From: Bradyrhizobium sp. SZCCT0153
GTDB lineage: Bacteria > Pseudomonadota > Alphaproteobacteria > Rhizobiales > Xanthobacteraceae
Direction: 5' to 3'
DNA: 64,000 bases
NCBI RefSeq assembly: GCF_018129995.1
Contig: NZ_JAFCKS010000002.1
Location: 1,178,001 to 1,242,000, forward strand
This document shows, in pieces, positions 27,434 to 35,137 of this stretch. Position 1 is the stretch's first letter, and the number at the start of each line of letters is the position of its first letter. The notes under the pieces are model-generated. The model was not told the origin of the DNA. It saw only the letters and a list, made by a program, of their open reading frames with translations, and searched no databases. Both the position numbers and the translations under genes were made by a program.

Positions 27434-28603
27434 ATGTCAGCCAGCATCGTCGGATGGGCGCATACGCCGTTCGGCAAGTTCGACACCGAGACCGTGGAAA
27501 GCCTCGTGGTGAAGGTCGCCAACGAGGCGCTGGCCGATGCCGGCATCTCGGCCGGTGACGTCGACGAGATCGTGCTCGGTCACTTCAACGCCGGCTTCTC
27601 GCCGCAGGATTTCACCGCCTCGCTGGTGCTTCAGGCCGATCCGAAGCTGCGCTTCAAGCCGGCCACCCGCGTCGAGAACGCCTGCGCCACGGGATCCGCT
27701 GCCGTGCACCAGGGTCTGCGCGCGATCGCTGCGGGGGCCGCGAAAATCGTGCTGGTCGTCGGCGTCGAGCAGATGACGCGCACGCCGGGTCCGGAGATCG
27801 GCAAGAACCTCTTGAAGGCGTCCTATCTGCCCGAGGACGGTGACACCGTCGGCGGCTTCGCCGGCGTGTTCGGCAAGATCGCCAGCGGCTACTTCCAGAA
27901 ATACGGCGACCAGTCCGATGCGCTGGCGCTGATCGCGGCCAAGAACCACAAGAACGGCGTCGCCAATCCCTACGCCCAGATGCGCAAGGATTTCGGCTTC
28001 GATTTCTGCCGTTCCGAGAGCGAGAAGAACCCCTACGTCGCCGGCCCCCTGAAGCGCACCGACTGTTCGCTCGTCTCCGACGGTGCCGCTGCGCTGATCT
28101 TGGCCGATGCCGAGACCGCCAAGACCATGAGCAAGTCGATCGGGTTCCGCGCCACCGCGCACGCCCAGGACTTCCTGCCGATGTCCAAGCGCGACATCCT
28201 TCAGTTCGAGGGCTGCACGGTCGCCTGGCAGCGCGCGCTGGAAAAGGCGGGCGTTACGCTTTCCGATCTCTCCTTCGTCGAGACTCACGACTGCTTCACG
28301 GTCGCCGAGCTGATCGAATACGAAGCGATGGGCCTGACGCCGAAGGGGCAGGGCGCCCGTGCCATCAAGGAGGGCTGGACCCTCAAGGACGGCAAGCTGC
28401 CGGTCAATCCGTCCGGCGGTCTGAAGTCCAAGGGCCATCCGATCGGCGCCACCGGCGTCTCCATGCACGTGATGACCGCGATGCAGCTTGCCGGCCAGGC
28501 GCCCGAGGGTATGCAGCTCAAGAACGCCAAGCTTGGCGGCATCTTCAACATGGGCGGTGCGGCGGTTGCCAACTACGTCTCCGTGCTGGAGCCGTTGAAG
28601 TAA
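27434..28603 (+). CDS. Thiolase family protein (acetyl-CoA acetyltransferase-like)
   Basis: A 389-residue thiolase of the non-classical SCP2/acyl-CoA transferase-like branch. The nucleophile Cys is in RVENACATGSAAVHQGLRAI. The catalytic His motif is in FVETHDCFTVAELIEYEAMG (region of the NEAF equivalent) and in the C-terminal GLKSKGHPIGATGVSM. A GGGAGAG Shine-Dalgarno precedes ATG 27434. It stands between the sugar-acid operon and a cluster of CoA enzymes, with its own candidate operator, and so is probably a separate unit. The substrate is uncertain (acetyl-CoA or branched acyl-CoA). Confidence 0.9.
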   Translation: MSASIVGWAHTPFGKFDTETVESLVVKVANEALADAGISAGDVDEIVLGHFNAGFSPQDFTASLVLQADPKLRFKPATRVENACATGSAAVHQGLRAIAAGAAKIVLVVGVEQMTRTPGPEIGKNLLKASYLPEDGDTVGGFAGVFGKIASGYFQKYGDQSDALALIAAKNHKNGVANPYAQMRKDFGFDFCRSESEKNPYVAGPLKRTDCSLVSDGAAALILADAETAKTMSKSIGFRATAHAQDFLPMSKRDILQFEGCTVAWQRALEKAGVTLSDLSFVETHDCFTVAELIEYEAMGLTPKGQGARAIKEGWTLKDGKLPVNPSGGLKSKGHPIGATGVSMHVMTAMQLAGQAPEGMQLKNAKLGGIFNMGGAAVANYVSVLEPLK

Positions 28604-28608
28604 GCCCT

Positions 28609-28698
28609 CGCAGGGTGGGCAAAGGCGCGAAAGCGCCGTGCCCACCGTTTTCCTTGCGTTAAATCATGGTGGGCACGCTTCGCTTGGCCCACCCTGCG
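28609..28698. repeat. Palindromic intergenic repeat (GGTGGGC family)
   Basis: The outer arms CGCAGGGTGGGC (28609-28620) and GCCCACCCTGCG (28687-28698) are exact reverse complements. Inside, GGCGCGAAAGCGCC (28624-28637) is a hairpin flanked by further GGTGGGC/GCCCACC pairs. It begins just after the thiolase stop and could act as a transcription-blocking or mRNA-stabilising structure. Confidence 0.8.
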
Positions 28699-28726
28699 GC
28701 TCCTGATTGATTTGCGGAAAAGCATC

Positions 28727-28933
28727 ATGAGCAATGACTACGAAGACTCGCTGTCGATGGACGCACTCAACGACCGCATCGCGATCCTCGAGGACAATAT
28801 CCGCCAGCTCATCGAGCAGGCCGCGGCTGCTTCCGGCGAGCAGAGCGAGTCGCGCATCGCCGACCGCATCAACCAGCAGAATGAGGAGCTCGACCGCCTC
28901 CTCAAGGTTCGCGAATCCCGTCAGAAGAAATAG
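28727..28933 (+). CDS. Small coiled-coil protein, 68 aa
   Basis: I do not recognise a named family. ATG 28727 begins a highly charged, helical 68-residue protein with heptad-like spacing (LNDRIAILEDNIRQLIEQAA, then INQQNEELDRLLKVRESRQ), consistent with a short coiled coil. A TTG five codons earlier is the only alternative start. It follows the palindromic repeat. Size and composition suggest a small oligomeric or adaptor protein, but no function is supported. Confidence 0.75.
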   Translation: MSNDYEDSLSMDALNDRIAILEDNIRQLIEQAAAASGEQSESRIADRINQQNEELDRLLKVRESRQKK

Positions 28934-29052
28934 CGGCCGCATCGCTGCGCATGCGGCCATACGCCGGCTGCCCTTGCGCGCCCGGCGTCGCTGCCGTTAG
29001 CTGGACCGAAATCGCGGGGCCCATGTGAGCCCGCGCAATCGGGAGTGAACGA

Positions 29053-30276
29053 ATGGGGCCGCTCAAGGGCATCAAGGTCGTCGACATGACCACCGTGCTG
29101 ATGGGGCCCTATGCGACCCAGATGCTCGGCGATTACGGTGCCGACGTGATCAAGGTGGAGTCGCTCGACGGCGACGTCACCCGCCTGATCGGTCCGATGC
29201 GCCATGCCGGCATGGGCCCGGTGTTCCTCAACACCAACCGCAGCAAGCGCTCGATCTGCCTCGATCTGAAGAAGCCTGCGGGGCGCGAGGCCGTGCTGCG
29301 GCTGCTCAAGGACGCCGACGTTCTCGTCTACAACGTCCGCCCGCAGGCGATGGCGCGGCTTCAGCTCGGCTATGACGTCGTCTCCGAAATCAATCCGCGG
29401 CTGGTCTATGCCGGCGTATTCGGCTTCGGCCAGGACGGGCCTTATGCCGCCAAACCCGCCTATGACGATCTGATCCAGGGCGCCACGGCGCTCCCCGCCT
29501 TGATGGCGCAAACCGGCGACGGCGTGCCGCGCTACGTGCCGAACGCGCTGGTCGACCGCATCGTCGGCCTGACCGCGGTCGGCGCGATCTGCGCCAGTCT
29601 CGTGCACCGCGACCGCACCGGCCGCGGCCAGCGCGTCGACATCCCGATGTTCGAGACCATGGCGGGCTTCGTCATGGGCGACCACATGGGCGGTCTCACC
29701 TACGAGCCGCCGCTCGACAAGGGCGGCTATGCCCGCCACCTCTCGCGCGACCGCCGGCCGTACAAGACCTCGGACGGCTATCTCAGCGTCATCGTCTACA
29801 ACGACAAGCAGTGGGAAAATTTCTTCAAGGCAACCGGCCGCGACGATCTGCGCGCCGATCCCAAATTCGCGACCTTCGCGGGCCGCGCCGCCAACATCGA
29901 CGTCGTCTATGCCGAGCTCGCGCGCATCTTCGAGACGCGCGCCACGGCGGAATGGATCGACCTGCTGACCAGGGCCGATGTACCGGTGATGCCGATGCAC
30001 GACCTCGCCTCGATGCTGCACGACGAGCATCTGGAGGCCACCAACTTCTTCCCGGTTGTGAACCATCCGACCGAAGGCCCGATCCGCAGCATGAAGGTGA
30101 CCGCCACGTGGTCGGAGACCGGGGCCGAGCCGGTGCGGCTCGCACCGCAGCTCAACGAGCACGGCGCGGAGATTCTGCGCGAGATCGGCTATTCCGCGGA
30201 CGAGATCGCCGCCATGGTCCGCGACGGCGTCACCCGTTCGCCGCCTCGCAATGACGATGCACAGGTGCGCCCATGA
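29053..30276 (+). CDS. CaiB/BaiF family (class III) CoA-transferase
   Basis: A 407-residue formyl-CoA transferase-like protein that moves CoA between carboxylic acids. The N-terminus GPLKGIKVVDMTTVLMGPYATQMLGDYGADVIKVE and NTNRSKRSICLDLKKPAGR are family blocks, and VDIPMFETMAGFVMGDHMGG is the conserved central region. The catalytic Asp is in GDYGAD or the following segment by family analogy. It starts a three-gene run with four-base overlaps (thiolase at 30273, DUF35 at 31406), which suggests catabolism of an unidentified acid via its CoA ester. Confidence 0.93.
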   Translation: MGPLKGIKVVDMTTVLMGPYATQMLGDYGADVIKVESLDGDVTRLIGPMRHAGMGPVFLNTNRSKRSICLDLKKPAGREAVLRLLKDADVLVYNVRPQAMARLQLGYDVVSEINPRLVYAGVFGFGQDGPYAAKPAYDDLIQGATALPALMAQTGDGVPRYVPNALVDRIVGLTAVGAICASLVHRDRTGRGQRVDIPMFETMAGFVMGDHMGGLTYEPPLDKGGYARHLSRDRRPYKTSDGYLSVIVYNDKQWENFFKATGRDDLRADPKFATFAGRAANIDVVYAELARIFETRATAEWIDLLTRADVPVMPMHDLASMLHDEHLEATNFFPVVNHPTEGPIRSMKVTATWSETGAEPVRLAPQLNEHGAEILREIGYSADEIAAMVRDGVTRSPPRNDDAQVRP

Positions 30277-31409
30277 GCTTCGTCACCGGCGTCGGCCTCA
30301 CGTCCTTCGGCAAGCATGAAGGCTCGTCCTCGCTCGACCTGATGAGCAGGGCCGCGCAGGCCGCGCTCGACGACGCCGGGCTGAAGCGTCCTGATATCGA
30401 CGGCATCCTCTGCGGCTATTCCACCGTCTCGCCGCACATCATGCTGGCGACCGTCTTCGCCGAGCATTTCGGCATCCGCCCGTCCTACGCCCACGCCGTG
30501 CAGGTCGGCGGCGCCACCGGGCTCGCGATGACCATGCTTGCCCATCACCTCGTCGGGGCAGGCGTTGCCCGCAACGTCCTCGTCGTCGCCGGCGAGAACC
30601 GCCTGACCGGGCAGAGCCGCGACGCTTCGATCCAAGCGCTGGCGCAGGTCGGCCATCCCGACTACGAGGTGCCGCTCGGCCCGACCATTCCCGCCTATTA
30701 CGGCCTGGTCGCCACTCGTTACATGCACGAATACGGCGTGACCGAAGAAGACCTCGCCGAGTTCGCCGTGCTGATGCGCGCGCACGCCTGCACCCATCCC
30801 GGCGCGCAATTCCACGATCCCATCACCATCGCCGATGTCATGGCCTCGAAACCGGTGGCGATGCCGTTGAAGTTGCTGGACTGCTGTCCGGTGTCCGATG
30901 GTGGTGCGGCGTTCGTTATCGGCCGCGAGAGCACCGGCGAGGCCGGCGTGCGTATTCGCGGCTGTGCCCAGGCCCACACCCATCAGCACGTCACGGTCGC
31001 GCCCGGCTTAAGCGAGCTCGGCGCCGAGATTTCCATCGCCCGCGCCAGGGAGGCCACGGGGCTGGCGATCTCCGACGTGCGCTACGCCGCGATCTACGAC
31101 AGTTTCACGATCACCCTCGCCATGTTGCTAGAAGACCTCGGCCTTGCGGGCCGGGGCGAGGCGGCGGCACGCGTGCGATCAGGTCATTTCAGCCGCGACG
31201 GCGCGATGCCGCTCAACACCCATGGCGGCCTGCTCAGCTACGGCCATTGCGGCGTCGGCGGAGCCATGGCGCACCTGGTCGAGGCGCATTTGCAGATGAC
31301 CGGGCGGGCGGCGAATCGCCAGGTGCGCGACGCCTCGATCGCGCTCCTGCACGGCGACGGCGGCGTGTTGTCCTCCCATGTCAGCATGTTCCTGGAGCGG
31401 GTGCGATGA
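30273..31409 (+). CDS. Thiolase family protein (SCP-X/lipid-transfer type)
   Basis: A 378-residue thiolase-fold protein whose start overlaps the CoA-transferase stop by four bases. It resembles the SCP2-thiolase group (GVGLTSFGKHEGSSSLDLMSRAAQAALDDAGLKRPDIDGILCGY), in which the first active-site Cys is often not conserved. Here the usual Cys position reads HAVQVGGATGLAMTMLAH, i.e. Gly/Ala rather than Cys. The C-terminal catalytic region is GGLLSYGHCGVGGAMAHLVEAHLQM. Such proteins commonly pair with a DUF35 zinc-ribbon protein, exactly as found directly downstream, and may act in retro-aldol rather than thiolytic cleavage. Confidence 0.9.
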   Translation: MSFVTGVGLTSFGKHEGSSSLDLMSRAAQAALDDAGLKRPDIDGILCGYSTVSPHIMLATVFAEHFGIRPSYAHAVQVGGATGLAMTMLAHHLVGAGVARNVLVVAGENRLTGQSRDASIQALAQVGHPDYEVPLGPTIPAYYGLVATRYMHEYGVTEEDLAEFAVLMRAHACTHPGAQFHDPITIADVMASKPVAMPLKLLDCCPVSDGGAAFVIGRESTGEAGVRIRGCAQAHTHQHVTVAPGLSELGAEISIARAREATGLAISDVRYAAIYDSFTITLAMLLEDLGLAGRGEAAARVRSGHFSRDGAMPLNTHGGLLSYGHCGVGGAMAHLVEAHLQMTGRAANRQVRDASIALLHGDGGVLSSHVSMFLERVR

Positions 31410-31765
31410 GCGAACGTCTGGCGGATTGGACCAGGGGCGAAGAAGCCATCATCTACCAGGCCTGCGCTTCATGCGGCCATGTGCAATATTTCCATCGCGG
31501 CTTCTGCGCGGCCTGCGGCGCATCCGATCCGCGCGAGGCGCGTGCCAGCGGCAAGGGCAGGGTCTACGCGACCTCGCTGGTCTGCCGCGCCGCGACCCCA
31601 GAGACGCGCGCGCACGTGCCCTACAACATTCTGCTGGTCGATTGCGCCGAGGGTTTTCGCATGATGGCGCATGGCGAGAACGGTCTCGCCATCGGCGACG
31701 AAGTGATCGCGGGCTTCAGGCCCTTTGCCGGAAAACTGGTGCCGTTCTTCTCGAAGGGGAAATAG
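31406..31765 (+). CDS. Zn-ribbon domain-containing OB-fold protein (DUF35)
   Basis: A 119-residue acyl-CoA-associated zinc-ribbon/OB-fold protein. The zinc ligands are CASCGHVQYFHRGFCAACGASD (two CxxC pairs, residues about 20-40), followed by the OB-fold segment GRVYATSLVCRAATPETRAHVPYNILLVDCAEGFRMM. It overlaps the thiolase-like gene by four bases. DUF35 proteins form complexes with thiolase-like partners in steroid and polyketide-like side-chain degradation, so these two products very probably act as one enzyme. Confidence 0.93.
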   Translation: MSERLADWTRGEEAIIYQACASCGHVQYFHRGFCAACGASDPREARASGKGRVYATSLVCRAATPETRAHVPYNILLVDCAEGFRMMAHGENGLAIGDEVIAGFRPFAGKLVPFFSKGK

Positions 31766-31770
31766 CGGGA

Positions 31771-31857
31771 TTCGTCATTCGGGGGCGGTCCTGAGAGACC
31801 GAGCCTGGAACGGGTATTCTGGGCCTGGCCTGTGCGAGAGCCACCCCGGAATGACGA
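31771..31857. repeat. Palindromic intergenic repeat (TTCGTCATTCCGGGG family)
   Basis: The outer arms TTCGTCATTCGGGGG (from 31771) and CCCCGGAATGACGAA (31844-31858) pair along nearly their whole length. This is the same kind of element as at 16918. It occupies the gap between the convergent DUF35 gene and the small membrane protein gene. Confidence 0.75.
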
Positions 31858-31872
31858 AAACTCGTAAAGCGC

Positions 31873-31977
31873 TTAGTAGCGCCCGTAGAACAAGATGCTG
31901 GCGATGACGAGCATCGCCGTCACCGCCAGCATATGCGCGAGCGCTCCCGAGGCCGCCCCCTTTGTGGCTTCCTTCAT
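31873..31977 (-). CDS. Small single-pass membrane protein, 34 aa
   Basis: A short open frame with a clear GGGAG eight bases before ATG (31977 on the minus strand). The 34-residue product has a small hydrophilic N-terminus (MKEATKGAASGALAHM), a TM helix (LAVTAMLVIASILFY) and a short basic/aromatic tail (GRY). Nothing else explains this region. It is a predicted new micropeptide; the function is unknown. Confidence 0.6.
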   Translation of the reverse strand: MKEATKGAASGALAHMLAVTAMLVIASILFYGRY

Positions 31978-32249
31978 GCCATTTTCTCCCTAGACTTGGG
32001 CGTGACTCATCGTTGCGCGGCTAGCGCACCCGACGGCCAATTGTTTTTACTCGGAACACCCCTTGCGAGTACTCACCGCGATTTGTCCCCACGCGGCGAA
32101 TATCGACTGTGCCAAGGTCGATCAGCAATGCGGCGGCATTTTGACTCGATGTTGTTGCTCCTGCGGACGCGCAAGAATAGAGTTTCCTGGAACTTTCGCC
32201 GCTAACGACAAAAAGCATCAAAGGCTCAGGGAAAATCTTCAGGAAAATC

Positions 32250-32777
32250 ATGGCCCGCATCAACTACAGCGACCCGTCCAGGGCATCCGACCGCACCCGC
32301 GAAATCCTCGACAAGAATCGCAATGCCAACATTTTCCGCATGATGTCGCATTCGCCGAGCTATTTTGAGCAATACTGCCGCCTCGGCGGCGCCATCCGCC
32401 ACAAGGGCGAGCTTGACCCCATCGTGCGCGAGCTCGCCATCACCCGCACCGGCATTTTGTGCGAGGCGCCGTATGAGATCGTCGCGCACAAGCGCATCGG
32501 CAAGAATGTCGGTGTGACCGACGAGCAGAACGAGGCGCTCGAGAACTGGCAGGCCGCCAAGTGCTTCGACGAAACCCAGCGTGCCGCGCTCGCCTTCACC
32601 GACGAGATCGTGAAATTGAACAAGCCGACCGAGGCGACCTTCAAGGCGATCGCATCGAAGCTGACGCCCGCCGCACTGGTCGAGCTGCAGCTTTCGGTCG
32701 GCTTCTACATCATGACGTCAAAGTTCCTGGAGACGTTCGAGATCGATCTTCAGCCGGTCACGGAAGTGGTGGGCTGA
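32250..32777 (+). CDS. Carboxymuconolactone decarboxylase (AhpD-like) family protein
   Basis: A 175-residue CMD-domain protein. The core helix reads LDPIVRELAITRTGILCEAPYEIVAHKRIGKNVGV, equivalent to the AhpD-type ExxCxxCxxxH, but here only the first Cys is kept (C-E-A-P-Y) while the His of AHKRIG remains. This suggests a non-peroxidase role such as isomerase or decarboxylase, or a degenerate member. It is followed after 19 bases by the MazG-like gene. Confidence 0.88.
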   Translation: MARINYSDPSRASDRTREILDKNRNANIFRMMSHSPSYFEQYCRLGGAIRHKGELDPIVRELAITRTGILCEAPYEIVAHKRIGKNVGVTDEQNEALENWQAAKCFDETQRAALAFTDEIVKLNKPTEATFKAIASKLTPAALVELQLSVGFYIMTSKFLETFEIDLQPVTEVVG

Positions 32778-32796
32778 TCCATAGCTGCGGCGAGGG

Positions 32797-33105
32797 ATGC
32801 CGATGACGATCGATGAATATGCGGCCTGGGCCGCCAGCGTTGCGAAAGTCGATGAGCATCCGTCCAACGAGCGGCTGTCCTATCTCGGGCTCGGCCTCGC
32901 CGGCGAATCCGGCGAGGTCGCCGAGCACATCAAGAAGCTGCTGCGCGATGACTGGCTCGACAAGGCTGGTCTCGTCGAAGAGCTCGGCGACGTCATCTAT
33001 TACTGGGCCTGCCTGTGCGCCGCGACCGGCCAGCAGCCATCCGAATTGCTCAAGGCCAGCGCCGCCAAGATCAGGCGGCGGATCAGCGAGGCGGCAAGCC
33101 GCTAG
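32797..33105 (+). CDS. MazG-like nucleotide pyrophosphohydrolase
   Basis: A 102-residue all-alpha NTP pyrophosphatase. The metal-binding helix pattern is visible as GLAGESGEVAEHIKK (EExxE-type, Gly-Glu-Ser-Gly-Glu) and the second acidic helix as VEELGDVIYYWACLC (E-x2-D). ATG 32803 (MTIDEY) is an alternative start. The role is likely house-cleaning of abnormal nucleotides, in a minimal MazG fold. Context gives no further clue. Confidence 0.88.
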   Translation: MPMTIDEYAAWAASVAKVDEHPSNERLSYLGLGLAGESGEVAEHIKKLLRDDWLDKAGLVEELGDVIYYWACLCAATGQQPSELLKASAAKIRRRISEAASR

Positions 33106-33130
33106 AGGGAACGATTTTCCTTGTGGCCAT

Positions 33131-33254
33131 CCTTCGAGACGCCCGCCGCAGCCGGGCCCTCAGGATGAGGACCGAGCGCGCGGCGGTGGTTTCAACGAGT
33201 GCTGATGCCGCTTAGGCTCATCCTGAGGAGACCGCGAAGCGGTCGTCTCGAAGG
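33131..33254. repeat. Palindromic intergenic repeat (CCTTCGAGACG family)
   Basis: The outer arms CCTTCGAGACG (33131-33141) and CGTCTCGAAGG (33244-33254) are exact reverse complements, as are the inner CCTCAGGATGAG (33158-33169) and CTCATCCTGAGG (33217-33228). It lies between the convergent MazG-like and glutaminase genes, so it may serve as a bidirectional terminator. Confidence 0.8.
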
Positions 33255-33267
33255 ACGAGGCGCGCGC

Positions 33268-35115
33268 TCAAGCCGACGTCAGAATATCCACCTTGGCGTT
33301 GGCGACAATCAGGCGATCGGCGAGGAGCTGCGCCAAATTGCGCATGATGCGCTCCGAGGCCCGCGGGTGCTGCTCGCGGAAGCGCTCGAAGTCCTTCAGG
33401 GGCGCCTCGAACGCGGTCGCCGCCATGTCCGCGAACACGTCGGCGGAGCGGGTGGTCTCGATCAGGGCCATTTCGCCGAAGGCCATGCCGGCGGTGAGCG
33501 TCGCCAGCCGCACGCCGTCGGGAAGCGTGACATGCACCGCGCCGCTGCGCAGGAAGAACAGAGCATCGGCGGGATCGCCCGTGGTGAGGATCTTTGCACC
33601 GGACTGATAGGTGCGGATCGTGCAGATCGAGGCGAGGTCGGTCAGCTCTTCCGCGCTGAGCCCTTCGAGCAGCGGCTGCTCGGCAAGCTCGGTGGTCTCG
33701 TGAAAATCGATCGAGCCGCCGTAGCGGTAGACGATCTGGTCTTCGGCCCATTCGATCGCGGTGTCGAGCAGATAGAAGTCGCGGACATTCTTCAGCTCCG
33801 CGGTCCATTCCCGCAACGTATTCCACTCTTTCGAGGCGCGCCTGACGCCTGACAGCACCACCGTGACATTGAGCGCGGCGAGTTCCGCGAACGCCTCGGC
33901 CACGAGCCGTGCGCCGGCCCGTGTCGTGGAGGTGACGCGGTGCAGATCGAAGATCACGAATTGCGGCCGCGGCCGGCCCGCAAGCCGGCGCGAGACGTAG
34001 TCGACCGCCGACAGTGACAGCGTGCCGACCAGCTCGATGATCCTTACCTCCTGCTCATGCGTCGCGAGAATGTCGCGCTCCTGAGGCCGGCGGACACGGC
34101 GCGACGGGCTCTTGCCGATGTCGTAGTCGGCGATGACGGCGTTGCGCGCATCGTCGCTGCGGTTGAGCATGTGCAGGTCGTAGTGCGAGGACAAGGCTTC
34201 GCACACCTTGATGCCGCGCACGCTGTTGCCGTGCTTGTCGAGCCTCGGCGAATAGCTGCCGAGCCCGAGGCGGGCAGGCAGCGCGGCCAGAATGCCGCCG
34301 CCGACTCCGCTCTTGGCGGGAATGCCGATCCGGTAGATCCATTCGCCGGCATAGTCGTACATGCCCGACGACGTCATCACCGACAGCGTGCGCGAGATCG
34401 CGTAGGCGCTCAGCACCTGTTCGCCCGTGACGGGATTGACGCCGCGATTGGCGAGCGTTGCCGCCATCACCGCGATGTCGCGCGCGGTGACCAGCACCGC
34501 GCATTGCCGGAAATAGACGTCGAGCACGGCTGCGACGTTGTCCGAGATCACCGCATTCGTCTTCAGGAGATAGCCGATGGCCCGGTTGCGGTCGCCGGTC
34601 TGGCTCTCCGAGGCATAGACCGCCTCGTCCACGGCGAGATCGCGGCCCGCAAAGCGGCTGAGCGCGAGGCGGATCTGCTCGAACGCGTCAGGGCCCTTGC
34701 TGTCGTAGATCAGCCCGGTGCAGGCGATCGCGCCGGCATTGACCATCGGGTTGAACGGATGATTCTCCGAGTTGAGGCGGATCGAGTTGAAGGGATCGCC
34801 CGAGGGCTCGACGCCGATCGCACTCTCGACCCTGTTTGCGCCGAGCAGATCCAGCGCCAGCGCGAACACGAACGGTTTCGACATCGACTGGATGGTGAAG
34901 GGCACCCGGCTGTCGCCGACTTCATAGACATGCCCGTCCAGCGTCGCGAGGCTGATGCCAAAATAGGCAGGATCGGCTTTGCTGAGTTCGGGAATGTAGT
35001 CGGCCACGCTGCCTGCGGTCTCGGCCGAGAATTCGTTGAGACAATTGTCCAGAAACCGCAGCAAGGGCGGCTTCGAGCGGGTCCAGGCGGAGGCGAGCGG
35101 CGAAAGCGGTTCCAT
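33268..35115 (-). CDS. glsA: Glutaminase A fused to STAS and cyclic-nucleotide-binding domains
   Basis: A 615-residue multidomain protein. Residues about 15-320 are a serine-dependent glutaminase (glutamine to glutamate plus ammonia) with the catalytic S77-x-x-K80 in QSMSKPF, and the family blocks NPMVNAGAIA and GIPAKSGVGGGILA. Residues about 355-450 form a STAS domain (VIFDLHRVTSTTRAGARLV), the type found in anti-sigma-factor antagonists and anion transporters. Residues about 485-605 are a cNMP-binding domain with the phosphate-binding cassette FGEMALIETTRSAD (E548, R556 present). Ordinary glutaminases are about 310 residues. It is the last gene of the TAXI-TRAP operon, 22 bases after the permease stop. 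Confidence 0.95.
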   Translation of the reverse strand: MEPLSPLASAWTRSKPPLLRFLDNCLNEFSAETAGSVADYIPELSKADPAYFGISLATLDGHVYEVGDSRVPFTIQSMSKPFVFALALDLLGANRVESAIGVEPSGDPFNSIRLNSENHPFNPMVNAGAIACTGLIYDSKGPDAFEQIRLALSRFAGRDLAVDEAVYASESQTGDRNRAIGYLLKTNAVISDNVAAVLDVYFRQCAVLVTARDIAVMAATLANRGVNPVTGEQVLSAYAISRTLSVMTSSGMYDYAGEWIYRIGIPAKSGVGGGILAALPARLGLGSYSPRLDKHGNSVRGIKVCEALSSHYDLHMLNRSDDARNAVIADYDIGKSPSRRVRRPQERDILATHEQEVRIIELVGTLSLSAVDYVSRRLAGRPRPQFVIFDLHRVTSTTRAGARLVAEAFAELAALNVTVVLSGVRRASKEWNTLREWTAELKNVRDFYLLDTAIEWAEDQIVYRYGGSIDFHETTELAEQPLLEGLSAEELTDLASICTIRTYQSGAKILTTGDPADALFFLRSGAVHVTLPDGVRLATLTAGMAFGEMALIETTRSADVFADMAATAFEAPLKDFERFREQHPRASERIMRNLAQLLADRLIVANAKVDILTSA

Positions 35116-35137
35116 CGCCTCTCTTTGTGCAACGCAA

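Noticed and set aside
31933..32205. Open frame between the micropeptide and the CMD gene
   Set aside because: No RBS, unlikely composition and no recognisable domain; it covers the opposite-strand promoter of the small gene.
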